Shown here: positions 61,001 through 63,916 of the stretch, piece after piece | Layout: every line of letters starts with the position of its first letter | Numbering within the stretch: position 1 is the first letter of the stretch | Origin: Enoplolaimus lenunculus | Taxonomy: Eukaryota; Nematoda; Enoplea; Enoplida; Thoracostomopsidae | Length of the DNA: 64,000 nt | Direction of reading: 5' to 3' | Assembly: GCA_030248215.1 (NCBI GenBank) | Contig: JASANG010004103.1 | Location: 310,001-374,000 of the forward strand | Program-made: the position numbers and the translations under genes | The notes under the pieces: model-generated | What the model saw: only the letters and a program-made list of their open reading frames with translations | Told to the model about the DNA's origin: nothing | The model's database searches: none

Positions 61001-63782
61001 AAGACTAAACCTAAGCCTAAGATATATTTAAATAAGCACATTTTCATACTTTAACCACGCGTAATTTTTCTGAAACATTAAATGGTAACGGGAAGTTGGG
61101 ATACGTTGTGTTAAAATTTGAACAAAAAACCGGGTTTCTTGTGTTAATACCCAATTAAAAAAGTTGCTAAAGCTCTTAGGCAAAATTTTCAAACCAGGCC
61201 GCTTGACCTTTAAAACGCCCCTGGAGGCGCTGTCTGGAGACGCTCCCTGGACACGGTGTCTGGAGACGCTCCCTGGAGACGCTGTCTGGAGACGCTGCCT
61301 GGAGACGCTCCCTGGAGACGCTGTCTGGAGACGCTCCCTGGAGACGCTGTCTGGAGACGCTCCCTGAAGACGCTCCCTGAAGACGCTTTTGGCCGGTATC
61401 GATCTTAGCCAAATCAGCCATGACTTTGTAATTTTAGAATTTCCAACACACCCGCTCGAAATGGAAGTAGTCGCTGATATATTCGACATGACAGGAGATG
61501 GCTACATTGATTATCGTCAATTTGTTCAAGCTCTTCGTAATTACTCACAGGTTAGTTGCAAAAAAAGTCACATTTTGGCTAAGCCTATACGAATAAACCT
61601 GGTACGGCCCGCGAGGCGCACGTAATTTGGACATCGTTCCATCTTTGTTGAGTGTGAACGAAAACAAAAACAGACGAATGGGGGTATACGATCGCATGCG
61701 AGACTTGTATTTGTTGAATTATTTTATAAGGGGGGTACACGTCGAAATAATTTGTCTTTGTTGAAAATAAAGCTGCCAATAGTGTGGACGGTTACACAAA
61801 TTACGACTGGCAAAATTTGTGTTTCAGTTATTTGGCAATTTGTTAATAGTTTTGAGGAGTTAACTGGGTAAGCGTAGGAAGGGATGCATATAATAACCCC
61901 TGTGTGTGATTCCCTTCTCGGGTTTGTTTATGGGCCACTTATCGCGTCCGGTGCCAGCTCATTGATATTTTAAAATGATCAGAAATCTTAGTTTGAAAGC
62001 GGAAATTTGAAATTCGAAAATGTTCGCAGATTTTACTTCGTTCAGGCAGTCCTGATTTTTCTTGATTAATGGGCCCTTAAAATTTGACTCCTGAATCCTG
62101 AAAAAAAAGAAAATTCGGTTTAGAAAACTTTAAAAAAAAGAAAATTCGGTTTAGAAAACTTTATGGAATCTGTAATTTTTTGATTTTAGCCACGAACAGA
62201 AAATGAACGATTGAACGATGAAGTGTTCCGACAAATCCGGTTGTGTAAATGCCCGAATAAGTATCAAGTCAAACGCATCGGTGATGGTAAATATAAGGTA
62301 TGTTTACGTGTCCTAAGCGCCTAGTTATTTAAGCTACTATGCTTGTAGCTAGATCACCTTGATAAGAGGGGGCAAAAGATTTTTGACGAACGGCATGCAA
62401 GGCTTTTCTATGACTTACAAGCAAGGTTGAAAATTTCCCGTTGGGTCTGAAACCCCGTCTGGCATTCCTCTTGGCTACGGGTCCGAATCCGCAATTGCTT
62501 AAGAGGCGATGCGAGAAGGTTTACAGAAGAGGGCAAAACTATTTAATATTTATAGTTCTTTTATTTTTTGGCATGGGGGAAGATAAGAGTAATAATGGCA
62601 GAGCCCCGTCGTTTTTTCTCAGTTGTATCCCTGAAGGGTTGTAAGCAGGAAAACCATGGACTGTGTTGGGTTCAAAACAGCAGGGCGTTAAAATTGGGCC
62701 TTCCATGTCCAGGCCTGTGTAAACATCAGGGGCGAAAAGTTTCTCTGCGGGACTTGCAGTAGAGTAAGCTTAAAGGTTATACTAAATTTTTTGCTTACGC
62801 ATACGCTTCGGCCTTAGACTCAGGTAAAAACTTGTTCTCATAAGCGCATTCTTACTCATAGGCTTAGGCTTAGGCTCAGCTTTAAAAATATACTTATGCT
62901 ACTTTTGCAGCCCTGTTCTATACAATTGGATCATGACCGTACTATTATATTGGTTTGATATTAATTTGAGAACATTTGACAAAATCACTGTAGCAGGAAG
63001 TTCAAATTGGCTTAGGCTCAGGTTTAAAAATATGCTTGTTCTACTTTTATGGCCGTGTCGTATACAATTGGTTCATGACCGTACTACTATATCGATTTGA
63101 TATTAATTTAAGAACATTTGAAGAAAATCACTGTCTCAGGAAAATTATCAAAAGTGCCGTTACACCCTACGGCAACGCGCAATTGAAGTTTAGTTTACAA
63201 AATTGGCAATTTACAGTTGCGTAAAACTTTAATTTTATTATTTTTAATTTTAGTTCGGCGACAGTCAAAAGTTGCGACTTGTTCGCATACTGCGATCATG
63301 CGTTATGGTTCGTGTGGGTGGCGGATGGCAAGCGTTGGACGAATTTTTGCTCAAAAACGATCCTTGTCGAGGTAAGCAAAATCTTGTCGCTGTTCCTGTT
63401 GCCATATTATTTTTACGGATTTTCCTGTCTCTTTGTGCCCACTGTTATAGGATCTGATTTTTATAAACTATGAACGTATTTAAGTTTTCTGTATATAGTG
63501 TACTACATAAGACAATTCTCTTAAGGTTACTTTTCAAATTTAAATTGAAAATATTTCAGTGGAAAATTTCACATTTCAGCCAAAGGTCGAACAAATTATG
63601 AGCTTCGTGAAAAGTTTATTCTGCCTGAAGGCTCATCGCAAACAATGCAAGCGTTTCGATCGCGGCCATCGCCCGGAGTCAGTTGCGCAGCGGTCCCGAG
63701 CGATGATGCAACTAGCAGTAGCGGTAGCCATGACATTCCTACGAGTCCGAGTGAAATATCGATATGTTCCATTGGAAGCAGT
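28942..63782 (+). CDS. MACF1/DST: Spectraplakin (MACF1/dystonin/Short stop family), partial gene, 35 exons traced
   Basis: This gene encodes a giant cytolinker that joins actin (CH domains) to microtubules (GAR domain) through a spectrin-repeat rod. Exons: 28942-29240, 32805-32923, 34296-34387, 34794-35009, 36070-36186, 36665-36769, 37998-38146, 38941-39065, 40138-40241, 40896-40951, 41758-41893, 42572-42916, 43514-43598, 44051-44280, 44707-44925, 45275-45514, 46095-46358, 47195-47407, 48138-48363, 49063-49268, 49842-50792, 51452-51634, 52124-52615, 53325-53494, 54072-54240, 55400-55582, 56024-56158, 56982-57242, 57565-57737, 59644-59917, 60684-60846, 61438-61550, 62190-62297, 63254-63371, 63580-63782. 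All introns are GT-AG, all phases fit, and the sum is 7242 nt (2414 codons) with no stop. Family identity rests on CH2, on the EF hands followed by GAR, and on the segment after GAR. The rod is short: about 2400 residues from CH2 to the tail, against roughly 5000 or more in MACF1 or dystonin. No plakin SH3, plectin repeats or CH1 were recognised. The 5' end is uncertain and the 3' end lies beyond the window. Confidence 0.93.
29496..29684. mobile_element. Family C MITE (inverted), intron after exon 1
   Basis: Ends ACCCATGTTACCTTAAGGGG and CATAAAGCAACATTGGCC. Confidence 0.8.
29898..30196. mobile_element. Two degraded family A copies in tandem
   Basis: A left fragment (29898-30002) and a fuller diverged copy (30034-30196) lie next to each other in the intron between exons 1 and 2. 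Confidence 0.55.
30728..30930 (+). repeat. Tandem array, about 47 bp x 4
   Basis: Unit includes CCTGGGTCGTAAATTTTGTT and CTTCAGGTACAAAAGT. It lies in the intron after exon 1. Confidence 0.9.
31250..32090 (+). repeat. 74-bp tandem array grown from a family A element
   Basis: About ten direct copies of a unit of 73-77 bp (mostly 74) that includes GGATGGTCATACAAGGG, TTACAAGCAAGACTCACATT and GGGGGCTAAAATCTTTTTCA. The words are the interior of family A, and family A sequence flanks the array on both sides. The several open frames across it are by-products of the unit. Confidence 0.85.
32263..32516. mobile_element. Family L element (inverted), intron after exon 1
   Basis: GGATCCAGGAGGCGGATTCA on the left; GCGTACGCCCCCCCCGCCCC and CTCTGGATCCGCTAGTT on the right. 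Confidence 0.72.
32805..32923 (+). CDS. MACF1/DST: Spectraplakin exon 2: CH2 middle
   Basis: The acceptor is CTTTACAG and the donor is GAAG|GTAAAA. The exon completes Arg and continues [30 protein letters not shown] and PE, the PDL...A(F)-A...G-RLLDPE signature of spectrin-type CH2 domains. Part of a longer open frame upstream of 32805 is intron read through by chance. Just after the donor lies an inverted-repeat element (32936-33213). Confidence 0.93.
32936..33213. mobile_element. Family J MITE, just after exon 2
   Basis: Left CTGTTCACATGTGTCAG then TTTTTGCTGCGAGAACTTGC; right has the complement GCAAGTTCTCGCAGCAAAAA then GCACATGTGAATAGGGCT. It starts 13 bp after the exon donor. Confidence 0.8.
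33238..33386. mobile_element. Family B MITE (inverted), intron after exon 2
   Basis: Left CTAATGTATAGAACAGAGCC, right GTTCCGCCCCTGATCTTTAC. Confidence 0.76.
33855..34294 (+). repeat. 62-bp tandem array abutting exon 3
   Basis: Seven near-identical copies of a unit including CTAAGTTTCGTTTAAATTGG, CGAATATATGTATTGTTTTC and AAATTAAATTTTAATTTATA. The last copy runs directly into the acceptor TTTAAAG of exon 3. Confidence 0.93.
34296..34387 (+). CDS. MACF1/DST: Spectraplakin exon 3: CH2 C-terminal helix
   Basis: It encodes [20 protein letters not shown] after joining exon 2, the counterpart of the VDVPSPDEKSVITYVSS segment that ends CH2 in MACF1 and dystonin. The acceptor (TTTAAAG) directly abuts a 62-bp tandem array, and the donor is ACG|GTAAAT. 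The phase fits both neighbours. Confidence 0.93.
34794..35009 (+). CDS. MACF1/DST: Spectraplakin exon 4: first plakin-type spectrin repeat
   Basis: It has 72 codons, with acceptor GCATTTCAG and donor GAG|GTGAGC. It contains [19 protein letters not shown] and [19 protein letters not shown], matching the repeat that follows CH2 in the family (a Trp in the first helix, then the KETEI-type second helix). Confidence 0.88.
35049..35773. mobile_element. Family D MITE, copy 6, split by a family M insertion
   Basis: The left part (35049-35121) and right part (about 35680-35773) match family D and are flanked by TA. Between them lies a GC-rich family M element with a 30-bp array. It lies in the intron between exons 4 and 5 of the spectraplakin. 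Confidence 0.75.
35122..35512 (+). repeat. 30-bp GC-rich array in a family M element nested in family D
   Basis: AGGGTTGCGCTATACTAGCC at the left edge; then about eight copies of a 30-bp unit containing CACGCCGCCGGACGCCGCCG; CGCGGCGGCGCGAAC at the right. Because 30 is divisible by 3, several frames stay open on both strands; none is likely coding. Confidence 0.85.
36070..36186 (+). CDS. MACF1/DST: Spectraplakin exon 5: spectrin repeat helix C/A
   Basis: It has 39 codons in phase 0 throughout (TCTTTCAG acceptor, CAA|GTGAGC donor). It encodes [19 protein letters not shown], which lines up with the W-LI-LEREK segment of the family, where one repeat passes into the next. Confidence 0.85.
36665..36769 (+). 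CDS. MACF1/DST: Spectraplakin exon 6
   Basis: It has 35 codons, with acceptor TTTTCTAG and donor GAG|GTAAGT. It encodes an amphipathic helix, [19 protein letters not shown]. Similarity to the family is weak here; the assignment rests on phase, strong splice sites and position. Confidence 0.75.
37115..37535 (+). repeat. 27-bp tandem array, intron after exon 6
   Basis: About 16 copies of CCGTAAATGGTGGGAAATAA plus GTCCGCT, with some short units. Every unit carries GGTGGG. Confidence 0.93.
37998..38146 (+). CDS. MACF1/DST: Spectraplakin exon 7: coiled-coil segment of the plakin-like region
   Basis: The acceptor is AATTTCAG and the donor is CAG|GTCAGA; it ends in phase 2. It encodes [20 protein letters not shown] and a following heptad-like stretch, similar in layout to the I-ECE-LLR segment of plakin domains. 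Confidence 0.82.
38361..38490. mobile_element. Family G fragment, intron after exon 7
   Basis: Left end AAGAGTGGATAATATATAAA, then GTGCAACTGGGTACATTCAG and GCGCGTTGCGTTTTGGCCCG. The right arm is missing. Confidence 0.65.
38712..38921 (+). repeat. 18-bp tandem array of donor-like words, just before exon 8
   Basis: About 11 copies of TTTTTGTGAGTATCCGG. It ends 19 bp before the exon 8 acceptor. Each unit contains GTGAGTAT, a perfect match to positions +1 to +6 of a 5' splice site. Confidence 0.93.
38941..39065 (+). CDS. MACF1/DST: Spectraplakin exon 8
   Basis: The acceptor is TGTTTTCAG and the donor is AAA|GTACGT. It encodes [19 protein letters not shown], then a polar Asn/Gly-rich stretch. 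An array of 18-bp repeats lies just upstream of the acceptor. Confidence 0.82.
39784..39993. mobile_element. Family I MITE, intron after exon 8
   Basis: Ends ATTCTCAAATGTGTATAGCA and GATGCTATACAAATTTAAGA (inverted relation). Confidence 0.72.
40138..40241 (+). CDS. MACF1/DST: Spectraplakin exon 9: polar linker
   Basis: The acceptor is TTATTTCAG and the donor is CAG|GTAAGC. It encodes [19 protein letters not shown] and a further polar stretch, corresponding to the Ser/Thr-rich linker between plakin repeats. Assigned by phase and splice signals. Confidence 0.75.
40896..40951 (+). CDS. MACF1/DST: Spectraplakin exon 10: short linker exon
   Basis: This 56-nt exon encodes [18 protein letters not shown]; acceptor TTTTCAG, donor GAG|GTAAGT. 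The phase (0 in, 2 out) fits exons 9 and 11. Because exon 9 ends and exon 11 begins in different phases, this exon cannot be skipped without a frame change. Confidence 0.75.
40995..41322. mobile_element. Family G MITE, intron after exon 10
   Basis: Left CCAAGAGTGCATGATACAAG, right AGTATGCATCATCCACTCTT, with shared interior GCCGGATACATAAAGTGCAA. Confidence 0.8.
41318..41605 (+). repeat. AT-rich imperfect repeat and ATT microsatellite
   Basis: Repeated CCTTTTAACATTCAAATTTA and TTATTATTTTA words, ending in an ATT run, in the intron after exon 10. Confidence 0.75.
41758..41893 (+). CDS. MACF1/DST: Spectraplakin exon 11: start of the next spectrin repeat
   Basis: It encodes [20 protein letters not shown] and ends LESFE before GAG|GTTAGT. 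The W-x-E-x-x-x-LE pattern matches the repeat that follows the Ser-rich linker in MACF1 and dystonin. Confidence 0.87.
41949..42219. mobile_element. Family H piggyBac-like MITE with tRNA-like sequence
   Basis: TTAA then CCCCTTCTCACAT at the left; ATGTGATAAAAGG then TTAA at the right. Inside, TGGCTGAGTGG (42110-42120) resembles a tRNA A box, and GGAGCTCGAATCC (42151-42163) a B box, at about the tRNA spacing of 43 bases. Confidence 0.8.
42572..42916 (+). CDS. MACF1/DST: Spectraplakin exon 12 with coding (AAT)n poly-asparagine
   Basis: It has 115 codons, with acceptor GTTTTTAG and donor GAG|GTAAGT. The middle is an AAT microsatellite read as seven Asn, one Ile and five Asn; after it come coiled-coil sequences, [20 protein letters not shown] and [21 protein letters not shown] consensus-like donor, CCG|GTGAGT at 42643/42644, lies before the repeat, but I found no in-frame internal acceptor, so full-length reading is preferred. 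Confidence 0.85.
43423..43495. mobile_element. Family E fragment, intron after exon 12
   Basis: GGATATCCGGTTCCGGAATA and CTTCCGGTTTTGGC without clear termini. Confidence 0.4.
43514..43598 (+). CDS. MACF1/DST: Spectraplakin exon 13
   Basis: This short exon encodes [20 protein letters not shown]; acceptor CTATTTTAG, donor ATAG|GTAAAT. It is predicted helical, and the phase fits exon 14. Confidence 0.8.
44051..44280 (+). CDS. MACF1/DST: Spectraplakin exon 14: spectrin repeat
   Basis: Acceptor TTTATTTTAG, donor GCT|GTAAGT. It ends one repeat and begins the next: [20 protein letters not shown] carries the conserved helix-A Trp. AATTCAG nine bases further in is a possible alternative acceptor. 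Confidence 0.88.
44707..44925 (+). CDS. MACF1/DST: Spectraplakin exon 15: spectrin repeat helices
   Basis: It has 73 codons (TTTCAG acceptor, AAG|GTTAGT donor). It encodes [20 protein letters not shown] and [20 protein letters not shown], long heptad-repeat helices of the rod. Confidence 0.88.
44945..45160. mobile_element. Family J-like MITE, just after exon 15
   Basis: Right end CACGTTTTTGCTGCAAAAAC then TTGCACGTGTGAACAAGGCT; the left end is poorly preserved. Confidence 0.6.
45275..45514 (+). CDS. MACF1/DST: Spectraplakin exon 16: spectrin repeat
   Basis: It has 80 codons. It starts with [19 protein letters not shown], a classic helix A, and continues [20 protein letters not shown], the helix-B H-x-x-x-x-E pattern. 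Acceptor AATTTTAG, donor CAG|GTTTGT. Confidence 0.9.
45628..45797. mobile_element. Family A MITE (inverted), intron after exon 16
   Basis: Starts CGAGCCCGTAGCCGAG; core AAAACCCTTGTATGCCACTC; right part CCTGGCAAGGTGAGCAGG. Confidence 0.75.
45881..46027. mobile_element. Family A MITE (inverted, diverged)
   Basis: Ends GTGCCCGTAGTAAAGG and GTGAGTTGGCTACGCGCCTG. It ends about 70 bp before exon 17. Confidence 0.68.
46095..46358 (+). CDS. MACF1/DST: Spectraplakin exon 17: spectrin repeat
   Basis: It has 88 codons (TTTTTTCAG acceptor, AAG|GTAACA donor). The helix-C signature [20 protein letters not shown] is clear. A telomere-motif MITE begins 30 bp after the donor. Confidence 0.9.
46388..46694. 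mobile_element. Family C MITE with expanded interior, just after exon 17
   Basis: Both ends are present. The interior holds about four copies of a unit of about 42-46 bp containing CCTATGCGTTTGCAAAAATG, so it is longer than other copies. Confidence 0.8.
47070..47163. mobile_element. Family E MITE, short, before exon 18
   Basis: GGTTCCATCGGGGAATTTTT at the left and TTTTTGCAACCTTG at the right. It ends about 30 bp upstream of exon 18. Confidence 0.55.
47195..47407 (+). CDS. MACF1/DST: Spectraplakin exon 18: spectrin repeat
   Basis: It has 71 codons (CTGCTTTCAG acceptor, TAT|GTAAGT donor). It encodes [19 protein letters not shown] and [20 protein letters not shown], helices B and C of a repeat. 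Confidence 0.88.
47440..47652. mobile_element. Family I MITE, intron after exon 18
   Basis: Left ATTCTGAAATATGTGTAGTA, right GTTGCTATACACATTTGAGA. End fragments of the family also occur near 29263, 42945 and 63800. Confidence 0.72.
47826..47995. mobile_element. Family F element, intron after exon 18
   Basis: Ends CAATTCATCACCCGACAACT and AAGTTGTCGGTCGACGAACT around CCTAAGCCTAAGC. Confidence 0.7.
48138..48363 (+). CDS. MACF1/DST: Spectraplakin exon 19: spectrin repeat
   Basis: Acceptor GTTTTCAG, donor CAAG|GTAAGA; it ends in phase 1. It encodes [19 protein letters not shown] and [20 protein letters not shown]. The short open frame upstream of 48138 is intron. Confidence 0.88.
48568..48727. 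mobile_element. Family A MITE, intron after exon 19
   Basis: Starts GAGCCCGTAGCCAGCTCAAC and has the CATACAATAATTTTCGTTGA core; ends TTGCCACGGGC. Confidence 0.76.
48744..49013. mobile_element. Family H MITE (inverted), intron after exon 19
   Basis: TTAA on both sides, ends CCCTTTCTCACATGAATA and CAATGTGAGAAGGGG. The tRNA-like boxes lie on the minus strand (GGATTCGACTCC and ACCACTCAGC). It ends 49 bp before exon 20. Confidence 0.82.
49063..49268 (+). CDS. MACF1/DST: Spectraplakin exon 20: spectrin repeat helix C to helix A
   Basis: Acceptor CTTTAAG, donor AAG|GTAAGT. It encodes [20 protein letters not shown], the most typical helix C of the rod, then the next helix A with [19 protein letters not shown]. 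Confidence 0.92.
49842..50792 (+). CDS. MACF1/DST: Spectraplakin exon 21: large 951-nt exon, about three spectrin repeats
   Basis: It has 317 codons without a break and is the largest exon here. It contains [59 protein letters not shown] and [17 protein letters not shown], so it spans several repeat boundaries. Acceptor TTTTATAG, donor TTG|GTAAGC. Confidence 0.95.
51201..51367. mobile_element. Family A MITE (diverged), intron after exon 21
   Basis: Starts TGCCCGCAACCAGCTCACTT; core ACTTACAAGCAAGCTTGAAA. Confidence 0.68.
51452..51634 (+). CDS. MACF1/DST: Spectraplakin exon 22: spectrin repeat
   Basis: It has 61 codons (AATTTCAG acceptor, AAC|GTAAGT donor). It encodes [19 protein letters not shown] and helix C with [16 protein letters not shown]. 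Confidence 0.9.
51760..51906. mobile_element. Family H MITE, short copy
   Basis: The right end ATTCATGTGAGAAAGGG-TTAA is intact and the left has decayed. It keeps TAGCTCAGTGG and GGGGATCGAATC, the best A and B box pair of the three copies. Confidence 0.75.
52124..52615 (+). CDS. MACF1/DST: Spectraplakin exon 23: spectrin repeats
   Basis: It has 164 codons (GTTTTCAG acceptor, AAG|GTATGT donor). It encodes [40 protein letters not shown] and [17 protein letters not shown], which cover a whole repeat and the start of the next. Confidence 0.94.
52870..53040. mobile_element. Family A MITE, intron after exon 23
   Basis: Core CATACAAGGGTTTTCGTTGA; right end ATCTGCGGGCCCG. Confidence 0.75.
53325..53494 (+). 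CDS. MACF1/DST: Spectraplakin exon 24: spectrin repeat
   Basis: Acceptor ATTTTTTAG, donor GAAGG|GTTAGT, phase 2 out. It encodes [19 protein letters not shown] and [16 protein letters not shown], helices B and C. Confidence 0.88.
53822..53986. mobile_element. Family A MITE, intron after exon 24
   Basis: Starts GGCGCGTAGCCAGCTCACCT and ends GGCTGCCGGCCCG, with the full interior. Confidence 0.78.
54072..54240 (+). CDS. MACF1/DST: Spectraplakin exon 25: spectrin repeat helix A/B
   Basis: Acceptor CTATTTCAG, donor CAG|GTTGGT. It encodes [20 protein letters not shown] and a following helix. Confidence 0.86.
54382..54781. mobile_element. Family E MITE, intron after exon 25
   Basis: Ends CAGGGTGCAACTG and GCCGGTTGCACCATG. 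The flanks TAATGTAT and TAATATGA are only partly alike. A long A-rich tract follows directly. Confidence 0.7.
54795..55065 (+). repeat. Long A-rich tract
   Basis: About 270 bp that is almost only A with scattered C, T and G, directly after a family E element, in the intron after exon 25. It gives meaningless poly-Phe frames on the minus strand. Its exact length may suffer from assembly error. Confidence 0.95.
55116..55297. mobile_element. Family B MITE (diverged), intron after exon 25
   Basis: Interior ACTGCAATGAAGCAGCTTTA and TGTGCTTAGGCTTAGG; the ends are decayed. Confidence 0.6.
55400..55582 (+). CDS. MACF1/DST: Spectraplakin exon 26: spectrin repeat
   Basis: It has 61 codons. It encodes [19 protein letters not shown] and [20 protein letters not shown], giving helix-A-like Trp spacing. 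Acceptor TTATTATAG, donor AAG|GTGAAT. Confidence 0.88.
55633..55860 (+). repeat. Imperfect tandem repeat, about 60 bp x 4
   Basis: Copies of TTTTCTCGGGTAATTTTT, AATTAGAAATCTTGAATTCG and GGGTTTGAAAAAATCAT in the intron after exon 26. Confidence 0.8.
56024..56158 (+). CDS. MACF1/DST: Spectraplakin exon 27
   Basis: It has 45 codons, [20 protein letters not shown] and onward. Acceptor CAATTTCAG, donor GCG|GTAGCC. The phase fits both neighbours. Confidence 0.85.
56202..56355. mobile_element. Family C MITE (short), intron after exon 27
   Basis: Ends GGCCAATGTTACTTTAAGGG and CGCCCCTTAAAGTAACATGG with a reduced interior. Confidence 0.8.
56438..56635. mobile_element. Family B MITE (inverted), intron after exon 27
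   Basis: Left GGCCAATGTATAGAACATGG, right ACGTTCCGCCCCTGATGTTT. Confidence 0.78.
56852..56935. mobile_element. Family F short element before exon 28
   Basis: CGGCGACGAATTATCGAGTC then GATGAAATTTCGGATTACAT and TAAGTTGTCGTTCGACCAAT. A lone end fragment also lies at 13728-13768. Confidence 0.6.
56982..57242 (+). CDS. MACF1/DST: Spectraplakin exon 28; 3' end abuts a family A element
   Basis: It has 87 codons with acceptor TTATTTCAG. It encodes [19 protein letters not shown] and [19 protein letters not shown]. The only phase-0 donor I see near the end is ACT|GTAGCC, where GTAGCC is the terminus of a family A element inserted at about 57240. The 3' boundary is therefore less certain than the rest. 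Confidence 0.78.
57240..57402. mobile_element. Family A MITE (inverted) touching exon 28
   Basis: Its terminal CTGTAGCCAG lies exactly where exon 28 coding ends; right end GTGAGCTGACTACGAGCC. Its GTAGCC appears to act as the exon's donor. Confidence 0.75.
57565..57737 (+). CDS. MACF1/DST: Spectraplakin exon 29: spectrin repeat
   Basis: Acceptor TTATTTCAG, donor GAGCG|GTAAGT, phase 2 out. It encodes [19 protein letters not shown]. Its last bases and its donor are the seed of the 98-bp tandem array that follows. Confidence 0.88.
57721..58936 (+). repeat. 98-bp tandem array seeded by the exon 29/intron junction
   Basis: About 12 copies with exact 98-bp spacing. Each unit contains GTCAAGGCCCCAATAAACCA, TTGTCCAATCGTTGA and GCTCGAGCGCTAAATA. 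The first and last units carry GAGCGGTAAGTA, the exon 29 donor; the inner ones carry GAGCGCTAAATA, so the donor is lost. Inner copies hold the perfect palindrome AGCGCTCGAGCGCT. Confidence 0.93.
59181..59397. mobile_element. Possible MITE with TGTCATAGC ends
   Basis: TGTCATAGCTCGTGGCT at the left and AGCCCTGGGCTATGACA at the right form an imperfect inverted pair. A single copy is seen, so this is weak. It lies in the intron after exon 29. Confidence 0.35.
59644..59917 (+). CDS. MACF1/DST: Spectraplakin exon 30: last spectrin repeat before the EF hands
   Basis: Acceptor TTGTTTTAG, donor CAG|GTTGGT. It encodes [20 protein letters not shown], matching the strongly conserved W-VWLLALER segment just before the EF hands of MACF1 and dystonin. 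Confidence 0.94.
60470..60620 (+). repeat. Tandem duplication, about 77 bp x 2
   Basis: CTCTGGCTACGACCCCGGCG and CACAAATTGATAATTGAACA occur twice in the intron before exon 31. Confidence 0.9.
60684..60846 (+). CDS. MACF1/DST: Spectraplakin exon 31: EF hand 1
   Basis: It encodes [20 protein letters not shown], the conserved F-DWRKRYM lead-in, and then an EF loop, [12 protein letters not shown]. Compared with the family loop, positions 3 (Asp to Gly) and 12 (Glu to Ala) have lost Ca2+ ligands. Donor TCTA|GTAAGA; it joins exon 32 to give [12 protein letters not shown], matching the family's LSSKFPT-LEM. Confidence 0.95.
60858..60956. mobile_element. Family A fragment, just after exon 31
   Basis: Right half only: AAGGGTTTTCAATGACTTAC to CTTGGCTACGGGCCCGG. 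It starts 12 bp after the exon 31 donor. Confidence 0.75.
61216..61392 (+). repeat. 13-bp tandem array between the two EF-hand exons
   Basis: About 13 copies of TGGAGACGCTGTC or TGGAGACGCTCCC, ending about 45 bp before exon 32. Confidence 0.92.
61438..61550 (+). CDS. MACF1/DST: Spectraplakin exon 32: EF hand 2
   Basis: It encodes [20 protein letters not shown] and then [13 protein letters not shown]. The loop [12 protein letters not shown] keeps Asp at 1 and 5, Gly at 6 and Ile at 8, but position 12 is Gln instead of Glu. Acceptor TAATTTTAG, donor CAG|GTTAGT. Confidence 0.95.
62098..62162 (+). repeat. 32-bp x 2 duplication before exon 33
   Basis: AAAAGAAAATTCGGTTTAGA followed by AAACTTTA, twice. 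Confidence 0.9.
62190..62297 (+). CDS. MACF1/DST: Spectraplakin exon 33: start of the GAR (GAS2) domain
   Basis: It has 36 codons. It encodes [20 protein letters not shown] and KRIGDGKYK, with the conserved CKC cysteines of the zinc-binding GAR fold. Acceptor GATTTTAG, donor AAG|GTATGT. Confidence 0.96.
62340..62484. mobile_element. Family A MITE, intron after exon 33
   Basis: Starts CTTGTAGCTAGATCACCTTG and ends CTTGGCTACGGGTCCG. Confidence 0.75.
62713..63134. repeat. Family B MITE plus tandem duplication of its right end and flank
   Basis: The MITE spans about 62713-62930. A segment holding its right end and downstream flank (about 62868-62989) recurs at 63010-63134, including CATGACCGTACTA and TTTGATATTAATTT. 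This is a local tandem duplication in the intron before exon 34. Confidence 0.72.
63254..63371 (+). CDS. MACF1/DST: Spectraplakin exon 34: GAR domain core
   Basis: It encodes [31 protein letters not shown] and LLKNDPCR. The match to the GAR domain of MACF1 and dystonin is almost residue for residue, including the final NDPC cysteine. This domain binds and stabilises microtubules. Confidence 0.97.
63580..63782 (+). CDS. MACF1/DST: Spectraplakin exon 35: after GAR and Ser-rich tail
   Basis: It encodes [20 protein letters not shown] and [11 protein letters not shown], the conserved segment after GAR, and then a Ser/Asp-rich tail. The preferred donor is AGT|GTAAGG at 63782/63783; reading on would reach a stop at 63842 within repeat-derived sequence. 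SHDIP resembles but does not fit the EB1-binding S/T-x-I-P motif. Confidence 0.92.
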
Positions 63783-63874
63783 GTAAGGCCTGAATTCTTG
63801 GCTCCATATTGTCAAATGTGCATAGCAACTATTATCAGTTAGTAATAGGTAGTCAAACTCATTAACTATTGCAG

Positions 63875-63916
63875 ACAGTTGTTGAACTCATAATTGATGC
63901 AAAAGTAGAGCAAATG
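63875..63916 (+). CDS. MACF1/DST: Possible spectraplakin micro-exon 36
   Basis: This is a 42-nt in-phase segment, TVVELIIDAKVEQM, between ACTATTGCAG and ATG|GTATGT. The splice sites are good but the upstream intron would be only 92 bp and no homology supports it. Confidence 0.3.
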
